A stretch of 64,000 nt of DNA, from positions 744,001 to 808,000 of the forward strand of contig CBDCTW010000022.1 of the NCBI GenBank assembly GCA_965222425.1, in the 5' to 3' direction. Within the stretch, counting starts at the first letter, position 1. The number at the start of each line of letters is the position of its first letter. The position numbers were made by a program, and so were the translations under genes. The notes below the pieces were generated by a model, which saw nothing but the letters and a program-made list of their open reading frames with translations, was not told where the DNA came from and searched no databases. Of this stretch, positions 1 through 9,391 are shown piece after piece. The DNA is from CBDCNP01 sp965222425 (GTDB taxonomy: Bacteria; Acidobacteriota; Vicinamibacteria; Marinacidobacterales; DATDRI01).

Positions 1-83
1 AGGAATACCTCGTCGCGCTCCGGCCCAACCCGGTCTTCGCATCTTCGATTCGCAGAACGCCTTCTCGGCCACAGCGGGGCCCA

Positions 84-345
84 TTGGCGTTGACCTCACC
101 ACCAAGCGTGCAGACGGCGCCACCCGACAAGACTCCACCGGTCCACGAGGCCTGGGCCGGGCGTCCGGCTTTCCGGATGTCGCCGAGTATCCTCGAGCCG
201 GCTAGGCCGGAGATCTACAATTTCCGTTTCGCCTCCGACCGAAAGTTCAAGGAGAAGTTCGAGCGTTTAAGGGAGGCGAAGCGGAGCGACAAAACCCCAA
301 GAAAGAAATCTCGTCTGGACGAGATTCCCTCGGGCGAGGAGAAAG
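84..345 (+). pseudogene. Remnant of an HNH endonuclease-family gene
   Basis: The frame contains a segment resembling the central part of the HNH protein family seen again at 1823-3018. Residues FRFASDRKFKEKFERLREA (about 204-262) match the helical 'F(T/A)AS..L.(E/D)K(L/F).RL' motif that precedes the HNH domain in that family. A basic KTPRKKSRLDE stretch follows. The HNH catalytic part is absent, and the frame then runs into the antisense of the next gene, so the locus looks like an internally deleted remnant. No plausible ribosome-binding site or start is visible. The similarity is short. Confidence 0.4.
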
Positions 346-382
346 CTAACTCCCTACATCCCTTCAGAACAAGCGACTCAGG

Positions 383-1493
383 CTACCCTATTTCGATCCC
401 TTCGACGTCCTCGAACCTGGCTTTGATACCCCAGCCGCCGAAACTCTCGGTGACCGCCATCCAAAGCTCGTTCTTGCCCTCCTCGAGCGGCAGGTACAAT
501 TCATCGAAAAGCCCGACCGTGCCCAAAAAACGGTAGTCGCGCAACCGGTACGGATCAGTTCCCGCGAAGATCAAGCGGCCGTTCAGATAGGCCTTGACCG
601 AGTCGCTGAAACCGAACCTCATCCTCTTCACCTGCGCACGATCCGAGGCGATCGTGATCTTGGCAAAGGCGGTATTTGCCTCGGGCGTGACACCCTGGAT
701 CCGAGCAAGATTGGCGAGACCGGTGCTTTCACAATCGAGGACTTCCCAAGCAAGTCCCGCCGTCTGGGAGTCGGCGAGGTCGTGTTTGTCTTCGAGATCG
801 CTCTCGGGGAACGAGCTCGAGACAGACCAGGCCATGACGGTGCCTTGGGGGGCTGGTTCCGGCTGCTGGGGGCAGCCCTTCAGGGGCGGATTCTCTACGG
901 CTTGGAAGCTGAAGTTGGCGAAGTGAGTGACGGCCCGATTCCCTGCCTTCAGCCCCACCTTTCCTGACGCCACCGGACGCTTGAGCTCGTGCATCACGAG
1001 AGCGGGCTCGTCCCCTTCACCAATGTAGATCTCACCCTGACTTCCGGAGACCACGATCTTCACGTGCAACCATTCATTGAACCGATACTCGACCGGCGCG
1101 GCATAACCTTCCCCCGTGATAGAGCTGCCAACCGGAGAGGCCGTTAAAGACCGGCGTGTATTGGTTCGCGTCTGGATTACCGGACTGGTGAGGCCTGATG
1201 TAGAAGTCCTCGAAGTTCTCCCCCTCCTGAAGACGCCATATGGCTCCCACGAAATTTCGGTCTTCCGGGAACGCGATGTCGAACTCGATAATACCGTCCG
1301 TGAAGGCCGAATCCTTGATGACCGCAACGCCACCTTTCAAGAATAGACTCGACTGACCGAGATGCTCCTCGAGCCGCCATTCCTCGGCCTCGATTTCCCA
1401 GCGATCGGAATCGAAAGGCACGTTTTCGCTATCGGCAAATGTCGCGACCGCAAGCAGACATGACCCGAGAGTAAGACCCTCAGAACGTTTCAT
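383..1493 (-). pseudogene. Secreted LamG/DUF1080-like protein, frameshifted
   Basis: The start at 1493 is supported by an AAGGAG box just upstream and gives a signal peptide (MKRSEGLTLGSCLLAVATF). The first half has the feel of a concanavalin-like (LamG/3-keto-disaccharide hydrolase, DUF1080) domain: GIIEFDIAFPEDRNFVGAIW, DFYIRPHQSG and FNEWLHVKIVV. The reading frame changes near 1111-1115, where the coding strand reads CACGGGGGAAGG; removing one G joins YHG to EGYAAPVEYRFNEW and keeps the frame open to the TAG at 383. The C-terminal part (AKITIASDRAQVKRMRFGFS, KAYLNGRLIFAG) looks like a second beta-sandwich. It probably acts outside the cytoplasm; no catalytic role can be assigned. The frameshift may be real or a homopolymer sequencing error. 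Confidence 0.6.
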
Positions 1494-1822
1494 ACTAATC
1501 TCCTTGCCCCTCCAGAATGCCACCATAGCGCAACGAAATGAGCGGGGCCAACCGGGAGACGCGTTTGGCTCCGTCCGGACAGAGTGCGCGACTCCGCAAG
1601 AATAAAGACCGCTGAAGAAAAATAATTTACTGTTTTGCTTGACAGCTTATCCGAAGCGATATGAAAAACATGGCAGGTAACGATCTGGAGTGGGTCTGTG
1701 CGAGCGATAAACAAAAGACAGGACACTCGTTTGCTTGGATGGACTTCGAAAGTGTCTCGATGCGTTTGCGTTCAACACGTGAGAGCACAGAGCGTCAAAA
1801 AAGTCCGTGCTATAAATGGCGT
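1494..1822. other. Intergenic region between divergent genes
   Basis: No gene is supported here. The stretch is more AT-rich than its neighbours and separates two divergently oriented genes, so it should hold promoters for both. A TTGACA lies near 1638 and a CTATAAAT-like box near 1810, but neither forms a well-spaced -35/-10 pair that I can defend. Confidence 0.4.
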
Positions 1823-3018
1823 ATGAACGAAAAAAAACAAATTGAAATCACTTTCCGATGACGAGCTTCTTGTTCGACAGTCTAACATTTTGAAACAGTC
1901 GCGGCGTGTCGAGTCTGTTCTCGTCGCGCATATTGTCGAAGTTGATGTGCGCCGACTGTATGCCAGAGAAGCTTCGTCATCGATGTTTAAATACGCCACC
2001 GACGTGTTGCACTTGTCCGAGGCAGAAGCTACTTACGGATAGCCGCCGCACGGGCGTCGCACCGACATCCGGCACTGCTAACGATGCTCGACGATGGGCG
2101 TCTTCACTTGAGCGGCATCGCGGTGCTGGCGCCCTATCTTACCGACGCCAATTGCGAGGAGCTTCTGGCTCGAGCGACCCACAAGGCCAAGCGCGACCTC
2201 CTGGTGCTGGTGGCGGAGATTGCGCGAAACCGGATGTCTTGCCCTCCATCCGAAAACTTCCAAAGCAGAGACAGAGGCCGGTAAGCGAACACCGTACGTC
2301 AAGCGTCGCCGAAAGCACTCTGTCCGGACAAAGTAGCCCAGTTCCTGGGCCCGCGCCCGCCCGGACTCCCGAAGCGCCTGACAAGTCGGCGGTCGTCGAG
2401 CCACTAGCCCCTTCGCGCTACAGAGTCCAGTTCACAGCGAGCGCCCAGCTTCACGACAAGCTCCAACGGCTCGAAGCACTCATGCCGGGTGCCGATCTCG
2501 CTTCCATGCTCGAAGCGTCCGTGACAGAGAAACTCGAACGGCTCGAGGCCAAGCGCCTCGGCAAAGTCAAGAATCCGAGAAAGAGCCTCGAAGATGCCGA
2601 CACGGCGCCGGGGGGGCGCGGAATCCCCGCTCCGGTGAGGCGTTTCGTGTGGGCGCGCGATCAGGCTCAGTGCACGTTTGAGGCCAGCATCGGTAGACGA
2701 TGTCCCGAGCGCCGAGGGCTGCAATTCCATCACGACGACCCCCACGGGCTCGGCGGCGATCGAAGTGCTGACAATGTCAGACTTCTATGTCGTCCGCACA
2801 ATCTCTACATGGCGGAGATGGACTACGGCAAGCACAAGATGGAACGGTACCGCCGTCTGGCAAGCTATCGTTTTGCAACAACGTTCAATGACGGCCAAAA
2901 TAGTGAGCCGGGGCGTTCCGCCGACCGGGTCCGTGAACCGAAGCCGTCGTTTCCAACTCTTTCCGGACGAAGCTGGGCGCCACCGGCGCCCGCCGGAGAT
3001 GCACCTCCGTCCGGCTAG
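1823..3018 (+). pseudogene. HNH endonuclease-family protein with three frameshifts
   Basis: Three frames must be joined to read one protein. An ATG at 1823 precedes an A8 run (1830-1837); one A less gives M-N-E-K-N-K-L-K-S-L-S-D. The frame changes again near 2030 (LSEAEA to YLRIAAARA) and near 2222 (LVAEIA to KPDVLPSIRKL). The last frame carries RYRVQFTASAQLHDKLQRLE, then the HNH domain: VWARDQAQCTF, LQFHHDDPHGLGGD and NVRLLCRPHNLYMAEMDYG. This family probably consists of HNH nucleases of mobile or selfish character. Compared with the fragment at 52843-53020, this copy has an extra segment of about 57 bases after MERYRR. The gene cannot make a full protein as read. Confidence 0.75.
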
Positions 3019-3103
3019 TGGTCTGTAACGCGCGAGTTGATCGTGATTGGGTGTTTGGGATTTGAGTGCCCTTCACGGCTTAAGGGAACGACTCTCGATA
3101 TTA

Positions 3104-3835
3104 TCACCAGGCCCGCGGGTGCTTGTCGAAGCGGACCAGTCGAATCTCGAGCGGACCCTCGGGTGTTTCTCGCTCGGTTCGGATCGGGAAGCCGGATGGA
3201 TCGAGCCAAAGCGTGTAGCTCGATTCGGATTGGGTGACCTCGTAGACGGAAGCCACGACGTTACCTTGCACCTGGGCCTGAACTTCCTCGTCTGGTAGCC
3301 GCGTGTAGGTTCGCTTGATCCGTGCCACCTTCGGTTCCGACGCTTCGACCACGATCACTCCAACACCCTTCTTCTCCCCTTCTGCAAGCTTGAGGTGTCG
3401 AAAGGTAATCCACTGAAACAAAGGTGATCCGAAATCGATCTCCACGGATTGCCTTTGCCCCATGTCTTGCTTGACCTTCTTGATGTTCTTTCCTTTGATC
3501 TCGCTTCGCCAGTTCTTGCCTTTTTTCCTCAACTCGACGGTGACCACCTTGCCGCCTTCTCTTAGATCGTGGTCCAGTTTGTCCGGCTGAAGAGAACGAT
3601 CCAGCTTCTACTCAAAGTGTTGTTGGCTCGGTTTCGGCCAGTAGAACGTGATGGTGGACTCGACGCGATAGTTCTTCTTATCCTTGAAGACCCGAAAACG
3701 TTCCTCGCCGATACGCTTACCGACCAGTAGGAATTGAAACTCTCCCGTCGCTACCGGAGGCTTATCCTTGGCCATCGCCCCCGCGCCGGTGGTCAGAAAG
3801 GCCGCGAGGACAAGCCCTCGCAGATTCTGACTCAT
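3104..3835 (-). pseudogene. Exported protein of unknown function with one in-frame TAG
   Basis: The protein starts at 3835 with a signal peptide (MSQNLRGLVLAAFLTTGAGAMA). The frame is open to the TGA at 3104 except for one TAG at 3608-3610, between KPSQQHFE and KLDRSLQPDKL. Both halves lie in the same frame, so a single nonsense codon splits a protein of about 243 residues. The character is beta-rich (GEFQFLLVGKRIGEERFRVF, SYTLWLDPSGFPIRTE), as in periplasmic proteins that carry or present a lipid or glycan. I do not recognise the family. The coding strand upstream of 3835 has an AGGAGG-type box. Confidence 0.6.
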
Positions 3836-3910
3836 CGCTAAGCTCCTCCTAGCGCACGTTTTACTGATTTAGGGACATTATGCGCCCGAAGGGCGGCACC
3901 TGCAAACCCG

Positions 3911-4753
3911 TCACATCTGAACTGTGAACGTGTTCCTCAGGGCAAATGCGAAGGCCATCGCCAGAACGAAATAGATGATCATCCAGTGCAGAGAAAAGCC
4001 AAACACGTTCACGCTTTCTTCGGGATAGGTCACGGTGATCGATTTGATGGGACTGTCGGGAGGAAGAGGGACTTCGGCCGGATAGAGGAGCTGGTTGAGG
4101 AACCCTTTCTCTAAACGCGACGGCGATCGGAGCACGACGTCGCTGGATACTCGCACCGTTTTGGAATAAGACTGGCCGTCTAGCGTCACATCGACGGTGA
4201 AGTATCCGGGCTCTGAACTACTGATACGCCAATCCATTTCCCTAAGGGAAGGAATCCAGAGGCCGGGTGTCTCGACACGGATACCGGATGGCGCAGCCAG
4301 AGTGAGGTCCGGTCGCGGAGCCTCGTCCCACGAAGCATCGTTCCCGCCGTCTTGGAGCTCTACTTTGAGGAGAACCGGACTACCGGCACCGAGTCCACGA
4401 TAGCCGTAATGAAACTGAAGCTGAGCGATGACCAAAACCAACGGCGGTATGGTCCATAACATCGGAACCGCCGAGAGCCGAAGATAGGTCAGATTGTGAC
4501 GGAGGATCTCGGCTTGGGCACGCATTATGGCTCGTAGATCGTCGTTGAAGAGGCGGATCTCGAAGAGGTTGGCGTGGATGCGCCGCTTCACCGCGGCGAT
4601 GGCGTCCTGGTTGGAAGTCTTCTTGAAGATCAGAAGCATCGCAATGGCCGTGAGTAACGACACCACGACCAGCCCCACGATGGCGGGAAGCCCGCTAAAG
4701 GGTGAAAGAAGAACCTCGAAGGCGGGCCTCAAAACGGCGTTGATGTGCGACAT
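3911..4753 (-). CDS. Integral membrane protein, possibly Oxa1/EMC3-like
   Basis: This 280-residue protein has a hydrophobic segment at about residues 20-43, then a charged, helix-prone stretch (FKKTSNQDAIAAVKRRIHANLFEIRLFNDDL, quoted here as FKKTSNQDAIAAVKRRIHAN onward). A second membrane segment follows at about 95-112 (AVPMLWTIPPLVLVIAQLQF) and a last one near the C-terminus (LHWMIIYFVLAMAFAFAL). A beta-rich domain of about 120 residues sits between the last two. The layout of one helix, a cytoplasmic coiled hairpin and further helices recalls the YidC/Oxa1/EMC3 insertase superfamily, but this is inferred from topology alone. It follows the phosphodiesterase-like pair and the small gene on the same strand, so it may be the last gene of that operon. 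Confidence 0.55.
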   Translation of the reverse strand: MSHINAVLRPAFEVLLSPFSGLPAIVGLVVVSLLTAIAMLLIFKKTSNQDAIAAVKRRIHANLFEIRLFNDDLRAIMRAQAEILRHNLTYLRLSAVPMLWTIPPLVLVIAQLQFHYGYRGLGAGSPVLLKVELQDGGNDASWDEAPRPDLTLAAPSGIRVETPGLWIPSLREMDWRISSSEPGYFTVDVTLDGQSYSKTVRVSSDVVLRSPSRLEKGFLNQLLYPAEVPLPPDSPIKSITVTYPEESVNVFGFSLHWMIIYFVLAMAFAFALRNTFTVQM

Positions 4754-4771
4754 GCAATTCCGGACCGGCAG

Positions 4772-4966
4772 CTAGGATATGTAACCCAACCCCTGAAGCC
4801 TTTTTCGGATCTCCTCTTCGGAGCCGGCATCCTCGAGCTTGGCCAGCTCTTTTTCGAGAGCATGAGTGATGAACTCCTCGGGTGAGGAGTATCCGGCAAT
4901 GTCGGCATACTTCTTGACCTTCGCCACCAAGTGTTTATCCAACTTCACTTTCGTCAACCCAAACAT
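4772..4966 (-). CDS. Small ribbon-helix-helix-like protein
   Basis: The 64-residue protein is MFGLTKVKLDKHLVAKVKKY followed by ADIAGYSSPEEFITHALEKE and a charged tail ending in QGLGYIS. One beta strand, then two helices, with the S-P-E-E-F-I-T-H-A motif, resembles Arc/MetJ/CopG ribbon-helix-helix proteins. It may bind DNA as a dimer or act as a small interaction module. Its ATG (4964-4966) overlaps the stop of the upstream phosphodiesterase-like gene as TGATG, and a GGAGGAGG box precedes it, so translation is probably coupled. DNA binding is not proven; the tail is unusually acidic for an antitoxin. Confidence 0.7.
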   Translation of the reverse strand: MFGLTKVKLDKHLVAKVKKYADIAGYSSPEEFITHALEKELAKLEDAGSEEEIRKRLQGLGYIS

Positions 4967-6963
4967 CAACCTCCTCCATTGTCGGCGTCGTCGCCTCCGG
5001 ACTTCGGCGAGGGAAACTCTCCCTCAACCCCGAACTCCGCTAGGACTGCTGCTGCCAGGTCTTGCAATCGCGATGCTTCCTTCTTTAGTGGACGACTCGC
5101 GAACAAGACGCCGGGAACCGCTTCGTGGTCCATGGCGTGATCGCCGCTCCAAACACCCATGTTATCGCTGTACACCTCTTTACCGACCGCACCCAAGGCC
5201 GATTCGTTGGAGCCCCGGGTCCCTTTGGCGTAACCGACGACGAGGTCCGGACCGATGTCGAGCTCGCCTCTGTCCCGATAGAACTCTTCTCGTTTGTAGA
5301 CCTTGGTGACCGCGGACTCCCCGGTCTCGGGGTCGATGGTCGCCAGAAGCTTCTCCGCGATCGCATCCATCACCTTTTCTCGCTCGGAGGGATTCACGAT
5401 TCCCCACTTTTCACGTCCGCGCAGGTTGATGTAGAGCGCATTGATGCCGATCCCGTAGGCCTCCGTACCGGTCCAATCCACGTTGGCAAAAATACCGGGA
5501 TCGTCTTCCATATTCGGGTCCCGCACGGTCAGGAATCCATTCTCGTGAAGCCAGGCGTTCAAATGAAAGGACCGCCGCCACGAAGTGAAGCCGTGATCCG
5601 ACATCACGACCAGCAGGTCGTCTTCGTTCATTCTTTCGAGCGTATCACCTACGATTTCATCCAACCCCTGATAAAGCTCGTCGATGACCCCGGAAAAGCG
5701 GGCGTCTTGCTCCGGATCGTAGGCCGGATGGTCCGGATCTCGACTCCGCCACATCATGTGACTGATTTGATCCACGTTGCCGAAGTAATAGAAAAGGAGC
5801 CCATCCCGAAACTGGTCGAGTACCCATTTGTATTGCTCGATATTCTCCTCGCCCGCTATGCGGGACTGGTCGAGAAACTCTTCTGCCGTGAGTACCTCTT
5901 CCATGAGACCGGCCGTGTCCTCGGGCATTCCCTGGGTGTAGAAGCGACCGGATGCCTCGGCCAGGTCCGCGGCATAAGAAGCGGGCGTCGAGATGGGCAT
6001 CGCCGGCTCATAGGGATCGAAGTTGATCGGCGTGGCGTAGAGCTCGAAGTCGGGTTCTATCTGTTTGAGATAGAAGCGCACCATCCCGCGTAGCCCCTGT
6101 GTGGAGATGAGCTCGAAATCCACCGGCACCCAGTCGCTCCACTCTCCTACCGCGAGCACGACTTCTTCGGTGTCGACAACGACCTTGGCAAGCGACTTCT
6201 CAGAATCGAGATAGGCGGTGAAGGGAGCGGCGACTTTTTCCCGCTCCACGAGAAAAGGATTATCGGGCCCGTAGAGCTCGGCCTCCACAACGTCATCGAA
6301 GACGTCCACCGCATAAACTTTCCCACCGGAAATGTCTTCTCCGGCGAATGCGAAGAGCTCCGAAGTGTAGAAGGAAAACGTACCGTAGGTGCCGATGATA
6401 TCGGGTGTTCCCATACCGCTAAGCTCGCGAGTGGCTGTGCCGGATGGCGGGAAATTCGCGGGCATCCGAATGATAGTAGTCTCGATGCCGTTATCTTCCA
6501 GCACTTCCCAAAAAGCCTGCCCGCGGCGCAGCAGCTCGACGGAACCACCAGAAAGCGGGATTTGCCATTTCCCGAACTTGATTGCGGTCCCTCCCGCATG
6601 GGTCTCGGCCGACGATAGGAAGGGAAACATCGTTTTCGGGTCCCGATGCACGAAGTCGAAGATGCCATGGCCACCCGAGTCCATGCCGGTGATGAAATTC
6701 GACCACGCCACTGGGCTTTGCGGCGGCACGGAAGTCGTTAGCGGCGAAAAACTTCCCCGTTCGGCCACTCGGGAGAGGTTGGGAAGCCTTCCTTCCGACA
6801 TCAGCTTCGCGGTGAGCGCGTGATCCATGCCGTCGAAGCCGAGAATGATGACGCGCGGCCCCGTGGGCTCGCCATTTTCGTCGCTCCCGCAGGAGACTCC
6901 GACCAAGGTCAGACCAAGCGCCATGAACACCATCAACGGGCCGATGGGTCGCGTCTGCCCCAT
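4966..6963 (-). CDS. Alkaline phosphatase-superfamily phosphodiesterase-like lipoprotein
   Basis: The chosen start (MGQTRPIGPL, 6963) gives 665 residues with a lipoprotein-like signal ending GLTLVGVSC; an upstream extension would lie inside the neighbouring gene. The fold is type I phosphodiesterase/nucleotide pyrophosphatase (PF01663). Metal-binding features are visible in order: VIILGFDGMD (about 37-47), SPVAWSNFITG (83-93) at the nucleophile position, DQISHMMWR, and SDHGFTSWRRSFHLNAWL. A Ser rather than the usual Thr may be the nucleophile, by inference. The substrate is unknown. It lies 2 bases after the stop of a paralogous gene and overlaps the next small gene, so the set is clearly cotranscribed. 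Action at the membrane surface is likely. Confidence 0.8.
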   Translation of the reverse strand: MGQTRPIGPLMVFMALGLTLVGVSCGSDENGEPTGPRVIILGFDGMDHALTAKLMSEGRLPNLSRVAERGSFSPLTTSVPPQSPVAWSNFITGMDSGGHGIFDFVHRDPKTMFPFLSSAETHAGGTAIKFGKWQIPLSGGSVELLRRGQAFWEVLEDNGIETTIIRMPANFPPSGTATRELSGMGTPDIIGTYGTFSFYTSELFAFAGEDISGGKVYAVDVFDDVVEAELYGPDNPFLVEREKVAAPFTAYLDSEKSLAKVVVDTEEVVLAVGEWSDWVPVDFELISTQGLRGMVRFYLKQIEPDFELYATPINFDPYEPAMPISTPASYAADLAEASGRFYTQGMPEDTAGLMEEVLTAEEFLDQSRIAGEENIEQYKWVLDQFRDGLLFYYFGNVDQISHMMWRSRDPDHPAYDPEQDARFSGVIDELYQGLDEIVGDTLERMNEDDLLVVMSDHGFTSWRRSFHLNAWLHENGFLTVRDPNMEDDPGIFANVDWTGTEAYGIGINALYINLRGREKWGIVNPSEREKVMDAIAEKLLATIDPETGESAVTKVYKREEFYRDRGELDIGPDLVVGYAKGTRGSNESALGAVGKEVYSDNMGVWSGDHAMDHEAVPGVLFASRPLKKEASRLQDLAAAVLAEFGVEGEFPSPKSGGDDADNGGG

Positions 6964-6965
6964 CG

Positions 6966-9098
6966 TCAGCTCCCCGATCCTTGAAACGATTCCTTGGTGA
7001 ACAAGGATTTGCCATCCATGTGCGCCGGTGGCTCGAGACCGAACAGCCGGAGCGCGCTCGGCGCGATATCGACGAGGGCCGGATCCTCGGACTCGATCTC
7101 TCGATTGCAGAACAGCACGCCGGGGACCAATCGCGGATCGATACAGTGATCCCCGCTCCACGCCTTGACGTTGTCCTCGAAAACGGGTCCGGAGACCATG
7201 CCTGTGGCACAGTCCCAGGAGATTCGGTAGCCGGCGTTGTAACCGATGATCAGATCCGGAGCGTTTCCGATATAAGGACCGCCGTAGATGTTGGCCGTAT
7301 CGAAGACTTCCTTGATTCCCACGTCACCCTTTTCCTCGTCCTTCAGTCCGTTGAGCTTCGAGATCAGCTCCGCCTTGAGCGCGTCCGCCTTCGGTCCTTG
7401 CTCGACGATCCCTTGTGCCTCTCGGTCCTTCACGTTGAAAAACATTCCGGTGAGACCGAGGCAGTATGCTTTCGTTTTCGACCAATCGACGTCGCGCAGC
7501 CACTCCGCCGAGCCGTCCGCACCGTCTTTGAGCGTAAGGTAGCCGTTGGCGTGCAGCCAGGCATTCAGGTTCACACCACGGCGGAAAGAGTTGAAGCCGT
7601 GATCCGAAATCACGAAAAGCAGGTCTCCTTCCTGCATGTTATCGAGCACCTTGCCCACCAGTTTGTCGTTGTGGAGGTAGATATCTTCGATAGTCTTGCT
7701 GTACTTGTTCACCAGATCCGCTTTTCCGTTCTGGGTGGCCGGATGTCCGTCGTCGATGTAGCGCCAGAACATGTGCTGAATGCGATCGGTGGCGTCGAAG
7801 ACACAGACCAGGCTCCCGCGGCGGAGTCGATCCATCGCAGCGAAGAACATCTCCTGGCGCTCGTGATCGATGTCGTAGACCTGTTGAAGGAACGTGTCGT
7901 CATCGGTCACGCCTTCGTTGAGGGCCCAGGTATCTTCCGCGAGCCCGAGCGTCGAGTAAGGACCGATCTGCTTGGCGAGATAGGTCGAGTAGTACGACGG
8001 ATGGGAAATGGGCATGGCCGGTTTTTCGGGATCGATGTTGATGGGCGTCACGTAGAGGGAAAAGTGGTCGTCCATCTCGGTCACCATCATGCGGCAGATA
8101 CCCGAGACTTTTATGCCTGGAGCGGCCTTGAACGTTAGCGTGACCCAGTCGCTCAATTGGCCCTTCGGGAGCTCCACCTCGTCCCCATTGATCGAAATGC
8201 GCGCGCGGCCGGCGCCGCGATCGAGAGAGATCGAGAATGGGAGCTCGAGCTTGGCGTCGTCTTCTCGAAACAAGTTCTCGGGTCCTTCGAACTTGGTCTC
8301 GAATCGGTCACCGTTCGGCTGTAGAGAAATCCGGATGCCACCTTCTTTGAATTTCATTGCGTCGGGCCGGGTCGTGAAAAGTTGAAACGTTCCTTGGGTA
8401 CCCAAAAGGTCCGGCACACACATCGCACTGAGCTGCGCTCCATAGAAGCGATCGGGGGGAAAGGTAATCGGAACCCGAATGATCGAGCTCCAGATGTTGT
8501 ACTCGCCCAGGATCGACCAGAAGGGCTTGGACTTGCGGAGCAGCCTGACTTCTGGTTTGCGCAGGGGGACCCTAAAGCGTCCGAGCTTCAAGAACTTCTC
8601 GAGCCCACCCATGTGTGTCGAAGAAAGAACCGGCAAATACGTCCGGAGATCACGGTCAAGAAAGTCATAGATATTGTGGCGCGCCGGATTGGTTCCAGTA
8701 CTGAAAGAAGACCAGGCCACCGGGGAGATCGAAGGATAGGTGGTTCGGAGGCGGCTATAGCTTCCCATCTCGGCCAGGCGCTTGAAGTTCGGAAGCTTTC
8801 CCTTCTTCATCAGCCGCTCGGTGATCTTGGGATCTTGACCGTCGAATCCAACCACGATCATCCGTTTGATCCACGGCTTTGGCCTCGTCTTACGCATGAT
8901 GAGCCGGAAGAGCGTGCGGAAAGGAAGAATGAGCAAGGAAAAGATCGCGAGGACAATGGTGGTGAAGAGAACCAGGAAAGAGGACAGGAGTGCGAAACCT
9001 GCGCCTGGGCCGATGTAGGCGAAGGCCGGCTCCGCCGAGGCAAAGATGGCCGCCAGAAAAACCACCACCGGGGCGGCCTTCGAAACCCTCTTTTCCAT
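6966..9098 (-). CDS. Membrane-anchored alkaline phosphatase-superfamily protein
   Basis: Taking MEKRVSKAAPVVVF as the start gives 710 residues. The N-terminus has a signal sequence (VVVFLAAIFASAEPAFA) and a hydrophobic helix (FALLSSFLVLFTTIVLAIFS), so the catalytic domain is anchored to the membrane. The PF01663 core follows: MIVVGFDGQDPKITERLMKK, SPVAWSSFSTGTNPARHNIY, DRIQHMFWRY and SDHGFNSFRRGVNLNAWL. It is a tandem paralogue of the downstream lipoprotein; the spacing is two bases. The pair recalls nucleotide pyrophosphatase/phosphodiesterase genes often seen duplicated in Acidobacteria-like genomes. The substrate could be a phosphodiester or a phosphonate-like head group; nothing here decides it. 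Confidence 0.8.
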   Translation of the reverse strand: MEKRVSKAAPVVVFLAAIFASAEPAFAYIGPGAGFALLSSFLVLFTTIVLAIFSLLILPFRTLFRLIMRKTRPKPWIKRMIVVGFDGQDPKITERLMKKGKLPNFKRLAEMGSYSRLRTTYPSISPVAWSSFSTGTNPARHNIYDFLDRDLRTYLPVLSSTHMGGLEKFLKLGRFRVPLRKPEVRLLRKSKPFWSILGEYNIWSSIIRVPITFPPDRFYGAQLSAMCVPDLLGTQGTFQLFTTRPDAMKFKEGGIRISLQPNGDRFETKFEGPENLFREDDAKLELPFSISLDRGAGRARISINGDEVELPKGQLSDWVTLTFKAAPGIKVSGICRMMVTEMDDHFSLYVTPINIDPEKPAMPISHPSYYSTYLAKQIGPYSTLGLAEDTWALNEGVTDDDTFLQQVYDIDHERQEMFFAAMDRLRRGSLVCVFDATDRIQHMFWRYIDDGHPATQNGKADLVNKYSKTIEDIYLHNDKLVGKVLDNMQEGDLLFVISDHGFNSFRRGVNLNAWLHANGYLTLKDGADGSAEWLRDVDWSKTKAYCLGLTGMFFNVKDREAQGIVEQGPKADALKAELISKLNGLKDEEKGDVGIKEVFDTANIYGGPYIGNAPDLIIGYNAGYRISWDCATGMVSGPVFEDNVKAWSGDHCIDPRLVPGVLFCNREIESEDPALVDIAPSALRLFGLEPPAHMDGKSLFTKESFQGSGS

Positions 9099-9308
9099 CG
9101 AACTAGGCGAACTAGGTCGCGTCAATGGATGTCTTCCTTTCAAGAAGGCGCAAGTTGGGCCGCTCTTCCGAATGCGGGGAAAGCGACCGCTGGTCTGCAC
9201 CGGGGCCACGGGCCAGAACCACGTAGTCTATTGAGAAGCAGCTGGCATTTCAAGTTCTAGAGCGTTATCTTACTAGGTTTTGACGCCGCTGTGTTCGCTA
9301 GTCTGAAT

Positions 9309-9341
9309 TGGCCCATTTCGCTCATTTGATTTGGCCCACCC
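9309..9341. repeat. Left terminal inverted repeat of the IS21 element
   Basis: The 33 bases begin TGGCCCATTTCGCTC and end TTTGGCCCACCC. They match the reverse complement of 11802-11834 at 29 positions. The repeat itself contains two copies of TTGGCCCA about 20 bases apart, as expected for multiple transposase-binding sites at IS21 ends. Confidence 0.85.
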
Positions 9342-9391
9342 CATCGAGACCGATACCCTGAGCCGGGGAAGAACCCGGAGAGGAGGGTCGG

